From Panacagrimonas sp. (lineage in GTDB: Bacteria > Pseudomonadota > Gammaproteobacteria > Nevskiales > Nevskiaceae): a stretch of 64,000 bases of DNA. Both the position numbers and the translations under genes were made by a program. Position 1 is the stretch's first letter; the number at the start of each line of letters is the position of its first letter. This document shows positions 18,018 through 26,866 of this stretch, piece by piece. The notes beneath the pieces were generated by a model. It searched no databases, was not told where the DNA came from, and saw only the letters and a list, made by a program, of their open reading frames with translations. The stretch is taken from NCBI RefSeq assembly GCF_020697055.1, contig NZ_JAJFBP010000009.1:53908-117907 (forward strand), read 5' to 3'.

Positions 18018-18090
18018 CCCTCTCCCCGCAAGCGGGAAGAGGGAGTCAGCGTGCTCTCTCATTTCCTTCTCCCCGCTTGCGGGGAGAGGG
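18018..18090. repeat. REP-like palindrome pair (family A) at nitronate monooxygenase 3' end
   Basis: Two hairpins of the CTCTCCCCGCTTGCGGGGAG type, at 18018-18043 and 18065-18090, in opposite orientation with about 20 bases between. The same family recurs at 25270, 42172-42269 and 53008-53096. The second hairpin lies inside the last codons of the upstream gene, providing its C-terminal residues and bringing the stop. No RAYT transposase is present in the window. Confidence 0.8.
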
Positions 18091-19636
18091 CAGCGTGAGG
18101 CGCAGACGCGGGCGCGCCGTTCCCGGATTCACCGAGCAAGCCCTTCACCCGTTCGATGTTCGTCCGATGCGCCACGAGCATCTCGTCGAGATCACGCCGC
18201 ATGGCCTGCTCGCCCTCTGGAATCAGCGCCAGCAGCTCGCGCAGCTTCTTCACCACCCAGCCCTGGCCGCGATTGAGGAAGTCCATGCGTTCGCGCAGAT
18301 CCTCGACCGCCATCGCCTTGTCGTAGAACGCGCCGGTGCGCGTGCTCGGCGTCGCCTGCAGGCCGCGGATAAGGCGGCTGAGCATCGCGCACCAGCGCAC
18401 CTCGTCGTGGTGGATCGCTTCGATCGCGGCGCGCAGCGGTACGTCGTCGGTGTGCCGCACGCTGCGCAGCGTGACCCGGGCGCCGGCGCGTTCGGCTTCG
18501 AGCAGTTCGTCGAGTCGGGCCAGGATCTCGCCGCGACGCGCCGCCGCGTCGGGCGCCTGGCGCGCCTCCGGTTCCTCGGCGTAGCAGACCGCGGACGCGC
18601 GACCGGCGCGGCCCGACGCGAGCCGCAGCTGCACCGCCGCTTCGGCGGCCAGTCGCGCGATGCGTTCGGCGGCCGGCACGACCGCATCGACCCTGCCGAC
18701 GCCCGCGCCCGCATACAGCGCCATCGCCTCGAAGTCGCCGGTCATCGAGCGCAGCGGCGAGTCGGTGCTGAACAGGTAGATCGGCCGGCCCTGCTCGTCT
18801 CCGATCACGGTGCGTCCTTCGCCGAACGCGTCGCCGCGTTCGCCGCGCGTGGCGCTGTTGGGCAGCACGCGCACCAGGCAGCGCGGCGGCCAGTTGATGT
18901 GGAAGATCTCGGTCAGCAATGTGTCGCTGCCGCGCGCGTCGACGAGCCGCTGCTTGTGGAAGTCGTGCGCGAACGAATCCGTCGTCGCCGCCAGCGCGGT
19001 GCCCAGCACCGCCGCCTGCGCGCCCAGCGACAGCACGCGCGCCACGTCGACGCCGTCGGCAATCCCGCCCGCCGCGGCGACCGGCACGTGCGCCACGGCC
19101 AGCACCTCGGCGAGCAGTTCGGTCAGCGGCCGCAGTCCGCGCACGTGGCCGCCGGCCTCGATGCCCTGGACGATCAGCGCGTCGGCGCCGGACTCCTGCG
19201 CCAGGTCCGCGTCGGCGACCGAGCCGACCTGGTGCACCACGCGGATGCCGGCCTCGCGCAGGCGCGCGATCACGTTGGGAGACACATCCCAGAACAGTCC
19301 GACCACCGGCACGCGCAGCGCGACGCAGGCGTCGATCTGGTCGCGCAGCAGCGCAGGATCGGTCGCCGCGGGGATCAGGTTCACGCCGAACGGGCGCGCG
19401 GTGAGCCTGCGCACCGCCGCGACCTCGTTGCGGATCAGCGCCACGGGCTCGCGCACCATGCCCAGGAAGCCGAAGCCGCCGGCTTCGCCGACCGCGGCCA
19501 CCAGCTCGGAACGTGCAACGCCGCCCATGCCGGCGAGCACCAGCGGCAGGCGACAGCCCAGCAGCGCGCACAGCGGCGTGTGCAGCGTCTGCTCGATCTC
19601 TTCGCGATGGGCGTCAGCCGGCGGCGGGTTCGGCAT
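18059..19636 (-). CDS. Nitronate monooxygenase-like flavoprotein with extra C-terminal domain
   Basis: 525 residues, clearly longer than the 320-380 usual for nitronate monooxygenases. Residues 1 to about 350 form the FMN-binding TIM barrel: LVLAGMGGVARSEL, the NMO-type block QGIEAGGHVRG and the phosphate-binding AAGGIADG. Residues about 370-505 are a separate helical region (ARLDELLEAERAGAR ... IEAIHHDEVRWCAML ... KAMAVEDLRERMDFL) that resembles a ferritin-like small domain I recall as DUF6306; function unknown. The enzyme may oxidise nitronates or reduce other substrates. Its ATG lies 23 bases inside cysI, suggesting coupling to sulfite reductase. The final nine residues are encoded by a palindromic repeat. 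Confidence 0.75.
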   Translation of the reverse strand: MPNPPPADAHREEIEQTLHTPLCALLGCRLPLVLAGMGGVARSELVAAVGEAGGFGFLGMVREPVALIRNEVAAVRRLTARPFGVNLIPAATDPALLRDQIDACVALRVPVVGLFWDVSPNVIARLREAGIRVVHQVGSVADADLAQESGADALIVQGIEAGGHVRGLRPLTELLAEVLAVAHVPVAAAGGIADGVDVARVLSLGAQAAVLGTALAATTDSFAHDFHKQRLVDARGSDTLLTEIFHINWPPRCLVRVLPNSATRGERGDAFGEGRTVIGDEQGRPIYLFSTDSPLRSMTGDFEAMALYAGAGVGRVDAVVPAAERIARLAAEAAVQLRLASGRAGRASAVCYAEEPEARQAPDAAARRGEILARLDELLEAERAGARVTLRSVRHTDDVPLRAAIEAIHHDEVRWCAMLSRLIRGLQATPSTRTGAFYDKAMAVEDLRERMDFLNRGQGWVVKKLRELLALIPEGEQAMRRDLDEMLVAHRTNIERVKGLLGESGNGAPASAPHAALSPQAGRRK

Positions 19637-21398
19637 GTCGTTGCTCCTGTGAGCGCGGCGGCGCGATGCGCTGGTTGGGCGTGTTGAAGTCCGGGCCGTC
19701 GCGCACGGCGGTGACGTAGCCCGCGCGGATCGCGAAATCGCCGAAGCGTTCGCCGGGCGAACGTTCGCGCGCGTAGTGGCCGAGCACCTCGTCGAGCGCC
19801 GTCAGGATCGCCGCCTCGTTGACGTTCTCGAGATAGAGCCGGTTCAGGCGCTGGCCGTGGAAGCCGCCGCCGAGATAGAGGTTGTAGCGACCCGGCGCGC
19901 GGCCGGTCAGCGCGATCTCGGCGATGTAGGGCCGCGCGCAGCCGTTGGGGCATCCGCTGATGCGCAGCGTGATCGCGTCCCGGGAAAGGCCGTGTCGCGA
20001 CAGCATCGGCTCGATGCGGTCGAGCAGCGTCGGCAGGTAGCGTTCGCTCTCGGCCATCGCCAGCGCGCAGGTCGGGAAGGCCACGCAGGTGATCGCGTCG
20101 CGACGCATCGCACTGGCCGGTTCGTTCAGGGGAACGCCGTGGTCGCGCAGGATGCGCTCGACGTCCGTGCGTCGTGCGGCAGGCACCTGCGAGACGACCA
20201 GGTTCTGGTTGGTGGTCAGACGGAACGTTCCGCCGTGCACGCGCGCCAGCGCGCGCAACGCGTCGAGCCAGTGGATGTCGGAGCGGTTCACCAGCCGCCC
20301 GCTGGGCACGCGCACGGTCAGGTGCCAGCGTCCGGTTTCGTCCTGCTGCCAGCCGAGCGGATCGATGTTGGACGTGAACTCGAACGCCCGGGCGGGTTCG
20401 AGCGCGAAGCCCAGTCGGCGCTCGATCTCGCCCTTGATCCAGTCCAGGCCGTGATCGTCGATGGTGTACTTGAAGCGCGCGCGTGCGCGGTTCTTGCGAT
20501 CGCCGTGGTCGCGCTGCGTGCCCATCACCGCGTCGCAGGTGGCGATCACCTGCTCGGGCGCGACGAAGCCGATCACCTGCGCCAGTCCCGGCCAGGTCTC
20601 CTTCACGCGATCGGTCTGGCCCATGCCGCCGCCGATGGCGACGTTGAAGCCGGTCAGGCGTCCGGACTCGACGATCGCGATGAAGCCCAGGTCCTGCGCG
20701 TAGACGTCGATGTCGTTGCAGGGCGGTATGACGAATCCGATCTTGAACTTTCGCGGCAGGTAGGTCGTTCCATAGAACGGCTCCTCGGACTCGCCGCCGG
20801 CGATGCGCTGCTCGCCGTACCAGATCTCGTGATAGGCGCGCATCCGCGGAATGGCGTGATCGCTGGCCTGCCGGGCCAGCGCGTAGACCTGCGCGTGCAG
20901 CGCCGACATCGCGGGATCCACCGAACACACCACGCCGCGCGCGTCGTCGCCGCAGGCGGAGATCGAATCGAGCAGCACCTCGTGCAGGCCCTGCAGCGTG
21001 TCGCGCAGCGCCTCCTTGAGCACCCAGTGGAACTGCAGCGTCTGGCGCGTGGTGATGCGCAGGGATCCGTTGCCGTGCGCGCGCGCCAGTTCGTCGAGCT
21101 TGAGCCACTGCGCCGGCGTGCAGACGCCGCCGGGCATGCGCACGCGGATCATGAATTGATAGGCCGGCTCCAGCTTCTGGCGTCGACGCTCCTCGCGCAG
21201 GTCGCGATCGTCCTGCTGATACATGCCGTGGAACTTCATCAGCTTGGTGTCGGACTCCGCCACCGCGCCGGTGATGCGATCGATCAGGCTCTGCGAGATC
21301 GTGCCGCGCAGGTGGTCGCTGCCCGCCTTCAGGCGTTCGTCGTCGCTGAGCCGGTCGAGCGGCTGGGTGATGTCGCGGCTGCGGTCGGGCGGGCTCAT
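19614..21398 (-). CDS. cysI: Sulfite reductase hemoprotein (beta) subunit
   Basis: 594-residue siroheme and 4Fe-4S protein that reduces sulfite to sulfide with electrons from CysJ. The cluster ligands are C438 and C444 in TCVAFPTC and C483 and C487 in SGCPNGC, almost the E. coli numbering. Duplicated nitrite/sulfite reductase half-domains are apparent. cysJ is upstream on the same strand, separated by 161 bp that holds a palindromic repeat element; the order cysJ-cysI is the usual one. Confidence 0.96.
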   Translation of the reverse strand: MSPPDRSRDITQPLDRLSDDERLKAGSDHLRGTISQSLIDRITGAVAESDTKLMKFHGMYQQDDRDLREERRRQKLEPAYQFMIRVRMPGGVCTPAQWLKLDELARAHGNGSLRITTRQTLQFHWVLKEALRDTLQGLHEVLLDSISACGDDARGVVCSVDPAMSALHAQVYALARQASDHAIPRMRAYHEIWYGEQRIAGGESEEPFYGTTYLPRKFKIGFVIPPCNDIDVYAQDLGFIAIVESGRLTGFNVAIGGGMGQTDRVKETWPGLAQVIGFVAPEQVIATCDAVMGTQRDHGDRKNRARARFKYTIDDHGLDWIKGEIERRLGFALEPARAFEFTSNIDPLGWQQDETGRWHLTVRVPSGRLVNRSDIHWLDALRALARVHGGTFRLTTNQNLVVSQVPAARRTDVERILRDHGVPLNEPASAMRRDAITCVAFPTCALAMAESERYLPTLLDRIEPMLSRHGLSRDAITLRISGCPNGCARPYIAEIALTGRAPGRYNLYLGGGFHGQRLNRLYLENVNEAAILTALDEVLGHYARERSPGERFGDFAIRAGYVTAVRDGPDFNTPNQRIAPPRSQEQRHAEPAAG

Positions 21399-21430
21399 GG
21401 GCGTGTTTTGCGTTCGGCCGGGAACAGCGG

Positions 21431-21542
21431 TTCAACGCAAAGGCGCAAAGGACGCAAAAATTTTTGCGCCGCATGAACGGCGGCCCGAGGCGAAATCGGT
21501 CCACCCGCTTCGATTCTTTGCGTCCTTTGCGCCTTTGAGTTC
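21431..21542. repeat. GCAAAGG-type inverted repeat (family B, copy 1)
   Basis: Inverted arms at 21431-21459 and 21516-21542 share CAAAGGCGCAAAGGACGCAA perfectly and flank a 56-base centre. It fills most of the 161-bp cysJ-cysI gap. A related copy occupies 51371-51465 after the LuxR gene; the centres share AATCGGTCC. The arms contain a tandem of CGCAAAG-like heptamers. Confidence 0.85.
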
Positions 21543-21559
21543 AATCCACTTCTCCGATC

Positions 21560-23389
21560 TCAGTACACGTCCCGCTGATAGCGATGCCCCGCCTGCAGCT
21601 CGCGCAGATATTCCTGCGCGCGGTCGGCATCGCGTCCGGCCTGCTGCATCACGATCTCGGCGAGCGTGCGGTGCACGTCGGGCGCCATGCGCTCGGCGTC
21701 GCCGCAGACGTACAGATGCGCGCCTTGTTCGAGCCAGCGATAGACGTCGCGCGAACGCTCGAGCAGGCGATGCCAGACGTAGGTCTTCTTGCCGGCGCCG
21801 TGGCCCGCGTCGCGCGAGAACGCCACGTCCATGCGCGCGAGCGCGCCGTCCTTGAGCCAGCCCTGCCACTCGGTCTGGTACAGGAAGTCGGTGCGGAACT
21901 GGCGTTCGCCGAAGAACAGCCAGTTCGGTCCTTTGGCCCCGCGCGCTTCGCGCTCCTGCACGAAAGCGCGATACGGCGCCACGCCGGTGCCGGCGCCGAT
22001 CATGATGATCGGCACGTCGTCGGCCGGCAGACGGAAATGCGGCGCCGCCTGCACGTAGACCGGCACCTGCTTCTCCGGCTGTCCGTGTACCGACAGATAG
22101 TGCGACGCCACGCCGCGGCGCTCCTGCCCGTGCAGCTCGTAGTGCGCGGTGGCGACGGTCAGGTGGACTTCGCCCGGCACCGCGGCGGCGCTCGATGCGA
22201 TCGAGTACAGGCGCGGCTGCAGCGGACGCAGCGCGGCGGCCAGCGTGGCGGCGTCCAGGCGCTTCACCGGAAAGTGGCGCATCACGTCGACGACGTGATG
22301 CGTGCGCGCGAACGCCGTGCGTTCGGTCGCGCGATCGGCCTGTCCCAGGTGATGCAGCTCCTTGGCGTCCGAGAGCTGCGCCCAGCGTTCGAGAAAGCGC
22401 GGCGTGACGTTGACGATGTCCAGGTCGGTCGTGAGCGCGCGGCACAGCTTCGTCGGCTGGCCCTTGAGCTCGACCGGCGCATCGTCGTCGAGCCCGCACA
22501 GGTCCAGGATCGAGCGCACCAGCACCGGATCGTTCTGCGGCAGCAGCCCCAGCGCGTCGCCGGGCTCGTAGCGCAGGTTCGAGCCTTCGAGCGAGAGCTC
22601 GACGTGGCGCACTTCCTTCGACGAGCCTCGACCGGTCAGGACGACGTTGTCGATCACGCGGGCGGCGAACGGACGGCGCTTGTCGTAGGTGCCCGCGGGC
22701 GCGGTGCGCGCGACCGGCGCCGGGGCCGGCGCTGCGCCCGCGGCGGTATCCATCGCGCTCGGAGCCGCGAGCGTGTGCAGGACGTGGCCGACCCACTTCG
22801 CGGCGGCCTCCTCGTAGTCGACGTCGCAATCGACGCGTGCGATCAGGCGCTCGGCGCCGAGCGCCTGCAGCCGATCGTCGAGGCGGCGCCCGGCGGCGCA
22901 GAACTGCTCGTAGGTGGAGTCGCCCAGCGACAGCACCGCGAAGCGCGCGCCGTCCAGCCGCGGCGCCTTGCGTCCTTCCACCCATTCGAAGAACGAGATC
23001 GCGGGCTGCGGCGGCTCGCCGTCGCCGTAGGTGCTGGTGACGATCAGCAGGTCCTGCGCATCGGCCAGCTGCTTGGGCTTGCAGTCGGCCATGTCGATCA
23101 GCGCCGCGGGGTGGCCGCGCTCGCTCAGGCGTTCGAACAGCTCGCGCGCGACACCGGCGCTGTTGCCGGTCTCGCTGCCGAACAGCACGGTGACCCGGCG
23201 CGAACCCCCGGCCGCCGGCGATGCCGTGTCGACCGCGGGCTTGGCCGGGTGCAAGCCGTCCTGCGCCAGGCCCGCGAAGTAGCCGCCGACCCAGGCCATC
23301 TGGACGGGATCGAGCGATTCGGCGAGCGCGCGGATCTGGGTCCATTGCAGGTCGCTCAGCACGGCGGTCGGTGGCTTCGAGGGACTCAA
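21560..23389 (-). CDS. cysJ: Sulfite reductase flavoprotein (alpha) subunit
   Basis: 609-residue diflavin reductase passing NADPH electrons through FAD and FMN to CysI. A flavodoxin domain starts with VTVLFGSETGNSAG (about 69-82) and includes STYGDGEPP; the FAD domain has LYSIASS and the NADPH end has MIGAGTGVAPYRAF and the C-terminal DVY expected for the family. It diverges from the LysR regulator across a 101-bp AT-rich region. Confidence 0.95.
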   Translation of the reverse strand: MSPSKPPTAVLSDLQWTQIRALAESLDPVQMAWVGGYFAGLAQDGLHPAKPAVDTASPAAGGSRRVTVLFGSETGNSAGVARELFERLSERGHPAALIDMADCKPKQLADAQDLLIVTSTYGDGEPPQPAISFFEWVEGRKAPRLDGARFAVLSLGDSTYEQFCAAGRRLDDRLQALGAERLIARVDCDVDYEEAAAKWVGHVLHTLAAPSAMDTAAGAAPAPAPVARTAPAGTYDKRRPFAARVIDNVVLTGRGSSKEVRHVELSLEGSNLRYEPGDALGLLPQNDPVLVRSILDLCGLDDDAPVELKGQPTKLCRALTTDLDIVNVTPRFLERWAQLSDAKELHHLGQADRATERTAFARTHHVVDVMRHFPVKRLDAATLAAALRPLQPRLYSIASSAAAVPGEVHLTVATAHYELHGQERRGVASHYLSVHGQPEKQVPVYVQAAPHFRLPADDVPIIMIGAGTGVAPYRAFVQEREARGAKGPNWLFFGERQFRTDFLYQTEWQGWLKDGALARMDVAFSRDAGHGAGKKTYVWHRLLERSRDVYRWLEQGAHLYVCGDAERMAPDVHRTLAEIVMQQAGRDADRAQEYLRELQAGHRYQRDVY

Positions 23390-23431
23390 GGAGCACCCGG
23401 GCGGAAAGGGATCGAAATTATCGAACCGGCG

Positions 23432-23480
23432 TTGAGTGCAGACAAACGAATAATTATGGAAAATGAATGCAAATTAATTG
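23432..23480. promoter_or_regulatory. AT-rich divergent control region between cysJ and lysR-type gene
   Basis: Strikingly AT-rich in a GC-rich genome. Two perfect 8-bp palindromes, ATAATTAT at 23450-23457 and AATTAATT at 23472-23479, have centres exactly 22 bp apart, about two helix turns, the arrangement of LysR recognition and activation half-sites. A weak sigma-70-like pair TTGAGT (23432-23437) and TATGGA (23455-23460) with 17-bp spacing could drive the regulator. Assignment is by pattern only. Confidence 0.55.
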
Positions 23481-23490
23481 ATACGAAACG

Positions 23491-24393
23491 ATGGACGTCG
23501 ACCTCGCGCGGACCTTTCTGGAGATCGTTTCGAGTGGCAGCTTCGGTGCTGCCGCGGAGCGACTGCATCTGACCCAGACCGCCGTCAGTGCACGGGTCCG
23601 CAGCCTAGAGCAGCAGCTGGGACGGCCGCTGTTCATCCGCAACAAGGCAGGGGCGCGGCTCACCGCGGCCGGCGAGCGCTTCGTCCGCCACGCCCGCCAT
23701 CTGGTCCACGGCTGGGAACGGGCGCGTCAGCAGGTGGCGCTGCCGCCGGGGCGCGACGAGGCGCTGTCGGTGGGCAGCGAGCCGAGCCTGTGGCATCCGC
23801 TGCTCGCGGACTGGCTGATCTGGATGCACCACGTCTGCCCGGAGGTCGCGTTGCGCGCCGACGTCGACATGCCCGAGCGGCTGCTCGATCGCGTCCAGGA
23901 CGGCACGCTGGACATGGCCGTGCTCTACAACCCGCCGTCTCGGCCCGGACTGGTCTGCGAGCTGTTGATGGAGGAAAAGCTGGTGCTGGTCAGCAGCGCC
24001 GCCGACGGCCCGGTCGATCCGGGCCGCTACGTCCACGTCGACTGGGGGCCGAGTTTCGCGATCAATCACCAGGCGGCGTATCCGGAGCAGGCCAATCCAC
24101 CGGTGTCGATCTCGCTCGGACCGCTGGCGCTGACCTACCTGCTGACCGTCGGCGGCGCCGGCTACTTTCGCGCGGGCACGGTGCGGCCGTTCATCGAGGA
24201 CGGATCGCTGTTTCGCGTGGCCGGCGCGCCGGAGTTCTCGCACTCCGCGTACGTGGTGCACGCGACGGGAACGCACAGCGAGGCGTTCGCGCGGGCCCGC
24301 GAAGGACTGCAGGTCGTCGCCAAGCGCGAGGATCTGCCGGGGCCGACGCAGCCGGTGGGCGCGCGCTCGGACCCTTCGCCTGCCGCGGGATGA
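23491..24393 (+). CDS. LysR-family regulator divergent from cysJI
   Basis: 300-residue LysR-type regulator: N-terminal winged helix (LARTFLEIVSSGSFGAAAERLHLTQ, written here in part, with AVSARVRSLEQQLG as recognition helix) and a periplasmic-binding-protein-like effector domain from about residue 92. It is shorter than CysB and lacks an obvious CysB-type effector pattern, so it is not named cysB, but divergence from cysJI across paired AT palindromes makes control of sulfite reduction likely. Convergent with the following hydrolase, seven bases apart. Confidence 0.88.
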   Translation: MDVDLARTFLEIVSSGSFGAAAERLHLTQTAVSARVRSLEQQLGRPLFIRNKAGARLTAAGERFVRHARHLVHGWERARQQVALPPGRDEALSVGSEPSLWHPLLADWLIWMHHVCPEVALRADVDMPERLLDRVQDGTLDMAVLYNPPSRPGLVCELLMEEKLVLVSSAADGPVDPGRYVHVDWGPSFAINHQAAYPEQANPPVSISLGPLALTYLLTVGGAGYFRAGTVRPFIEDGSLFRVAGAPEFSHSAYVVHATGTHSEAFARAREGLQVVAKREDLPGPTQPVGARSDPSPAAG

Positions 24394-24399
24394 GGCCGG

Positions 24400-25266
24400 T
24401 CAGCCCGGCGCGTTGCGGATCCAGGAGGCCACGGTCGGGACCACGAGCTCGGGCCGCTTGGCCCAGGAGAAATGGTCGAGCGCCACGCCGCCGGTGTCCA
24501 CGGCCTTCCAGCGCAGGTGGGTGCGGCTGCAGTGCGCGAGCTTGGCGAGCAGTCGATCGGTCGAGCCGGCGGGCGCGAGCGTATCGGCGGTGAATCCCAC
24601 GGCCAGCACCGGCTTCTGCAGTCGCGCCATGCCGGCCTCGTAATCGAAGTTCGATCCGGCGAGGCGATAGCGGCCGTTGCGCGCGGTCGAGGCCCAGTCG
24701 CGGATCACGCCGCGCGCTTCCTGGCCGCCGAAGCGCAGCTGCTTGCCGGGGAAATGGCCGACGACGCGGCTGATCAGCGAGGCCGACTGCGTCAGCGCGA
24801 GGATGCGCAGGCTGCCGGTGCCGCGCCAGCCGCGGAAGTGCACGTTGCCGCTGGCGATCAGCACCACGCCCTTCACCGACTCGGGCGCACGCGCCGTGAA
24901 CAGCGCCGCGAGCTGTCCGCCCAGGCTGTGGCCGCCGATGAAGGTGCGGCCGGCGGTCGACGGCAGCCGCGCGTGCAACACCTGCAGCGCCGCGGGGAAG
25001 TCGTGTTCCACCAGGTGCCGATAGCCGAAGTCGAGCGTGCGCGACGCGCGCTGCGAGCTGGTGTCGATGCCGCGCCAGTCGAAGCACGCGAAGCTCACGC
25101 CGGCCTGCGCCAGCGCCGCGCCGAAGCCGTTGTAGTAGCGCGCCCGGGTGCCCATCGCCGGCATGAACATCAGCAGCGGCGCGTCGGGATCCGCGGCGCG
25201 GTGCAGCGTGCCGCCGAAGCGGTGGCCGTCTTCGGTGACGACGTCGAGAGGTTGAGGCGTCCTCAT
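24400..25266 (-). CDS. Alpha/beta hydrolase
   Basis: 288-residue alpha/beta-fold hydrolase. The nucleophile elbow GGHSLGGQ places Ser114; a late histidine in ALDHFSW and an aspartate near GFTADTLAP complete a plausible triad. The oxyanion region is FMPAMGTRARYY rather than the classical HGxG. Such proteins often act on esters or long-chain acyl substrates; nothing here fixes the substrate. It is separated from trpE by a single palindromic repeat. Confidence 0.8.
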   Translation of the reverse strand: MRTPQPLDVVTEDGHRFGGTLHRAADPDAPLLMFMPAMGTRARYYNGFGAALAQAGVSFACFDWRGIDTSSQRASRTLDFGYRHLVEHDFPAALQVLHARLPSTAGRTFIGGHSLGGQLAALFTARAPESVKGVVLIASGNVHFRGWRGTGSLRILALTQSASLISRVVGHFPGKQLRFGGQEARGVIRDWASTARNGRYRLAGSNFDYEAGMARLQKPVLAVGFTADTLAPAGSTDRLLAKLAHCSRTHLRWKAVDTGGVALDHFSWAKRPELVVPTVASWIRNAPG

Positions 25267-25269
25267 GTT

Positions 25270-25293
25270 CCCTCTCCCGCTTGCGGGAGAGGG
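25270..25293. repeat. REP-like palindrome (family A, single)
   Basis: One hairpin with arms CCCTCTCCCGC and GCGGGAGAGGG around a TT centre, in the 52-bp gap between trpE and the hydrolase. Unlike the other three loci of the family it is a singleton. Confidence 0.8.
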
Positions 25294-25318
25294 GACAGCA
25301 GACGCCGGTGCATCGGGC

Positions 25319-26752
25319 TCACGAACCGCTGGCTTCTGCCGCCGCGCGCATCACCGCGCGCGCCTTGTTCATCGTTTCCGTCCACTCGGACTGCGGATCG
25401 GAATCCGCGACGACACCCGCGCCGGCCTGCACGTGCAGCACGCCGTCCTTGACCACCGCGGTGCGGATCGCGATCGCGGTGTCCATGTTTCCATCCCACC
25501 CGAGATAGCCCACCGCGCCGCCGTAGATGCCGCGCTTGACCGGCTCGAGCTCGTCGATGATCTCCATGGCGCGCACCTTGGGCGCGCCGCTGAGCGTACC
25601 GGCGGGGAAGGTCGCGGCCAGCGCGGCGAGCGCGTCGAGTCCCGGCTTCAGACGCCCGGTCACGTTGCTGACGATGTGCATCACGTGGCTGTAGCGCTCG
25701 ATCACCATCTTCTCGGTCAGGCGAACGCTGCCGATCTCGGCGACACGGCCGACGTCGTTGCGGCCCAGGTCGATCAGCATCAGGTGCTCGGCGAGCTCCT
25801 TGGGATCGGCCAGCAGCTCGGCTTCGAGCGCGCGGTCCTTCTCGGGTGTGGCACCGCGCACGCGGGTGCCCGCGATCGGTCGCACCGTGATTTCGCCGTT
25901 CTCGACGCGCACCAGGATCTCGGGCGACGAACCCACGACGTGGTGATCGTCCAGGTGCAGGCAGTACAGGTAGGGCGACGGGTTGAGCCGCCGCAGCGCG
26001 CGATACAGCGCCACCGGTTCTTCGGCGAACGGCGCGCTCAGGCGTTGCGACGGCACCACCTGCATCACGTCGCCGGCGGCGATGTATTCCTTGATCCGCT
26101 CGACGCCCCGCTTGAACGGCGCCTCGCCGAAGCTGGAGACGAACGCCGGCTCCGCGCGCTTGGCCGACGTCACGGCCGGCGGCGTCGGCAGCGGCTTGGC
26201 GAGCATCGCCTGGATCTCGTCGAGCCGGCGCTGCGCGCGCGCCAGGTCCGACTTCGACGACGGATCGGCGTGCACCACCAGCGTCAGCGTCGCGCGCTGC
26301 GAATCGAACACCACCAGCTCGTCGGACTGCATCAGCAGCACGTCGGGCGTGCCCAGCGGATCGGGCTTCACCGCCTGCAGGCGCGGCTCGAAGTAGCGCA
26401 CGCAGTCGTAGCCGAAGTAGCCGACGTAACCGCCGGAGAATCGCGGCAGCGCCGGATTGGGCTCGACCTTGATGCGCGAGGTGTGCGCCCGCAGCCAGCC
26501 CATCGGATCGGTCGACTCGACGTCGAGCACCTTCCGGCCGTCGACCTCGACCGACACCTGCTTGCCGCGGATGCGCAGCACTTCACGCGCGGGCAGGCCG
26601 ATGAACGAGTAGCGGCCCCATCGCTCGCCACCGTGCATCGACTCGAGCAGGTACGAGTACGGGCGGTTGCCCAGCGTCAGGTAGGTGCCGACCGGCGTGG
26701 ACAGGTCACCGGGAAGTTCGCGCGTGAGCGCAACGCGATTGAAGTCAGACAT
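25319..26752 (-). CDS. trpE: Anthranilate synthase component I
   Basis: 477-residue chorismate-utilising enzyme making anthranilate with TrpG. The catalytic C-terminal domain shows [27 protein letters not shown] and [14 protein letters not shown]. The N-terminal domain retains the LLES segment near residue 36 used for tryptophan feedback inhibition. It lies about 115 bp after rpe, the rpe-trpE neighbourhood known from Xanthomonas relatives, but trpGDC is about 9 kb away with the sulfite-reduction and oxidative-stress genes between. Confidence 0.96.
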   Translation of the reverse strand: MSDFNRVALTRELPGDLSTPVGTYLTLGNRPYSYLLESMHGGERWGRYSFIGLPAREVLRIRGKQVSVEVDGRKVLDVESTDPMGWLRAHTSRIKVEPNPALPRFSGGYVGYFGYDCVRYFEPRLQAVKPDPLGTPDVLLMQSDELVVFDSQRATLTLVVHADPSSKSDLARAQRRLDEIQAMLAKPLPTPPAVTSAKRAEPAFVSSFGEAPFKRGVERIKEYIAAGDVMQVVPSQRLSAPFAEEPVALYRALRRLNPSPYLYCLHLDDHHVVGSSPEILVRVENGEITVRPIAGTRVRGATPEKDRALEAELLADPKELAEHLMLIDLGRNDVGRVAEIGSVRLTEKMVIERYSHVMHIVSNVTGRLKPGLDALAALAATFPAGTLSGAPKVRAMEIIDELEPVKRGIYGGAVGYLGWDGNMDTAIAIRTAVVKDGVLHVQAGAGVVADSDPQSEWTETMNKARAVMRAAAEASGS

Positions 26753-26866
26753 GGGAGACGGGAGAGGGGAGACGGGGGACGGAAAAGCGGCGCAGCACGA
26801 TGGACGGCCATCGTCGCCAGCGCCCCGCTTGCGTCTCCCGTGTCACGTCTCGCGTCTCCCGGCTTC
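26753..26866. repeat. GGGAGACG-rich inverted repeat between rpe and trpE
   Basis: The 114-bp gap is made of tandem GGGAGACG-like units at 26753-26782 facing complementary units (GTCTCCCG, CACGTCTCGC) at about 26831-26860. The arms can pair imperfectly into a long hairpin in any rpe-trpE transcript. Confidence 0.7.

Noticed and set aside
17294..19687. 797-residue plus-strand open frame
   Set aside because: Runs antisense to sodB, peroxiredoxin and the NMO-like gene; Arg/His/Gln-rich with no recognisable domain. An effect of high GC.
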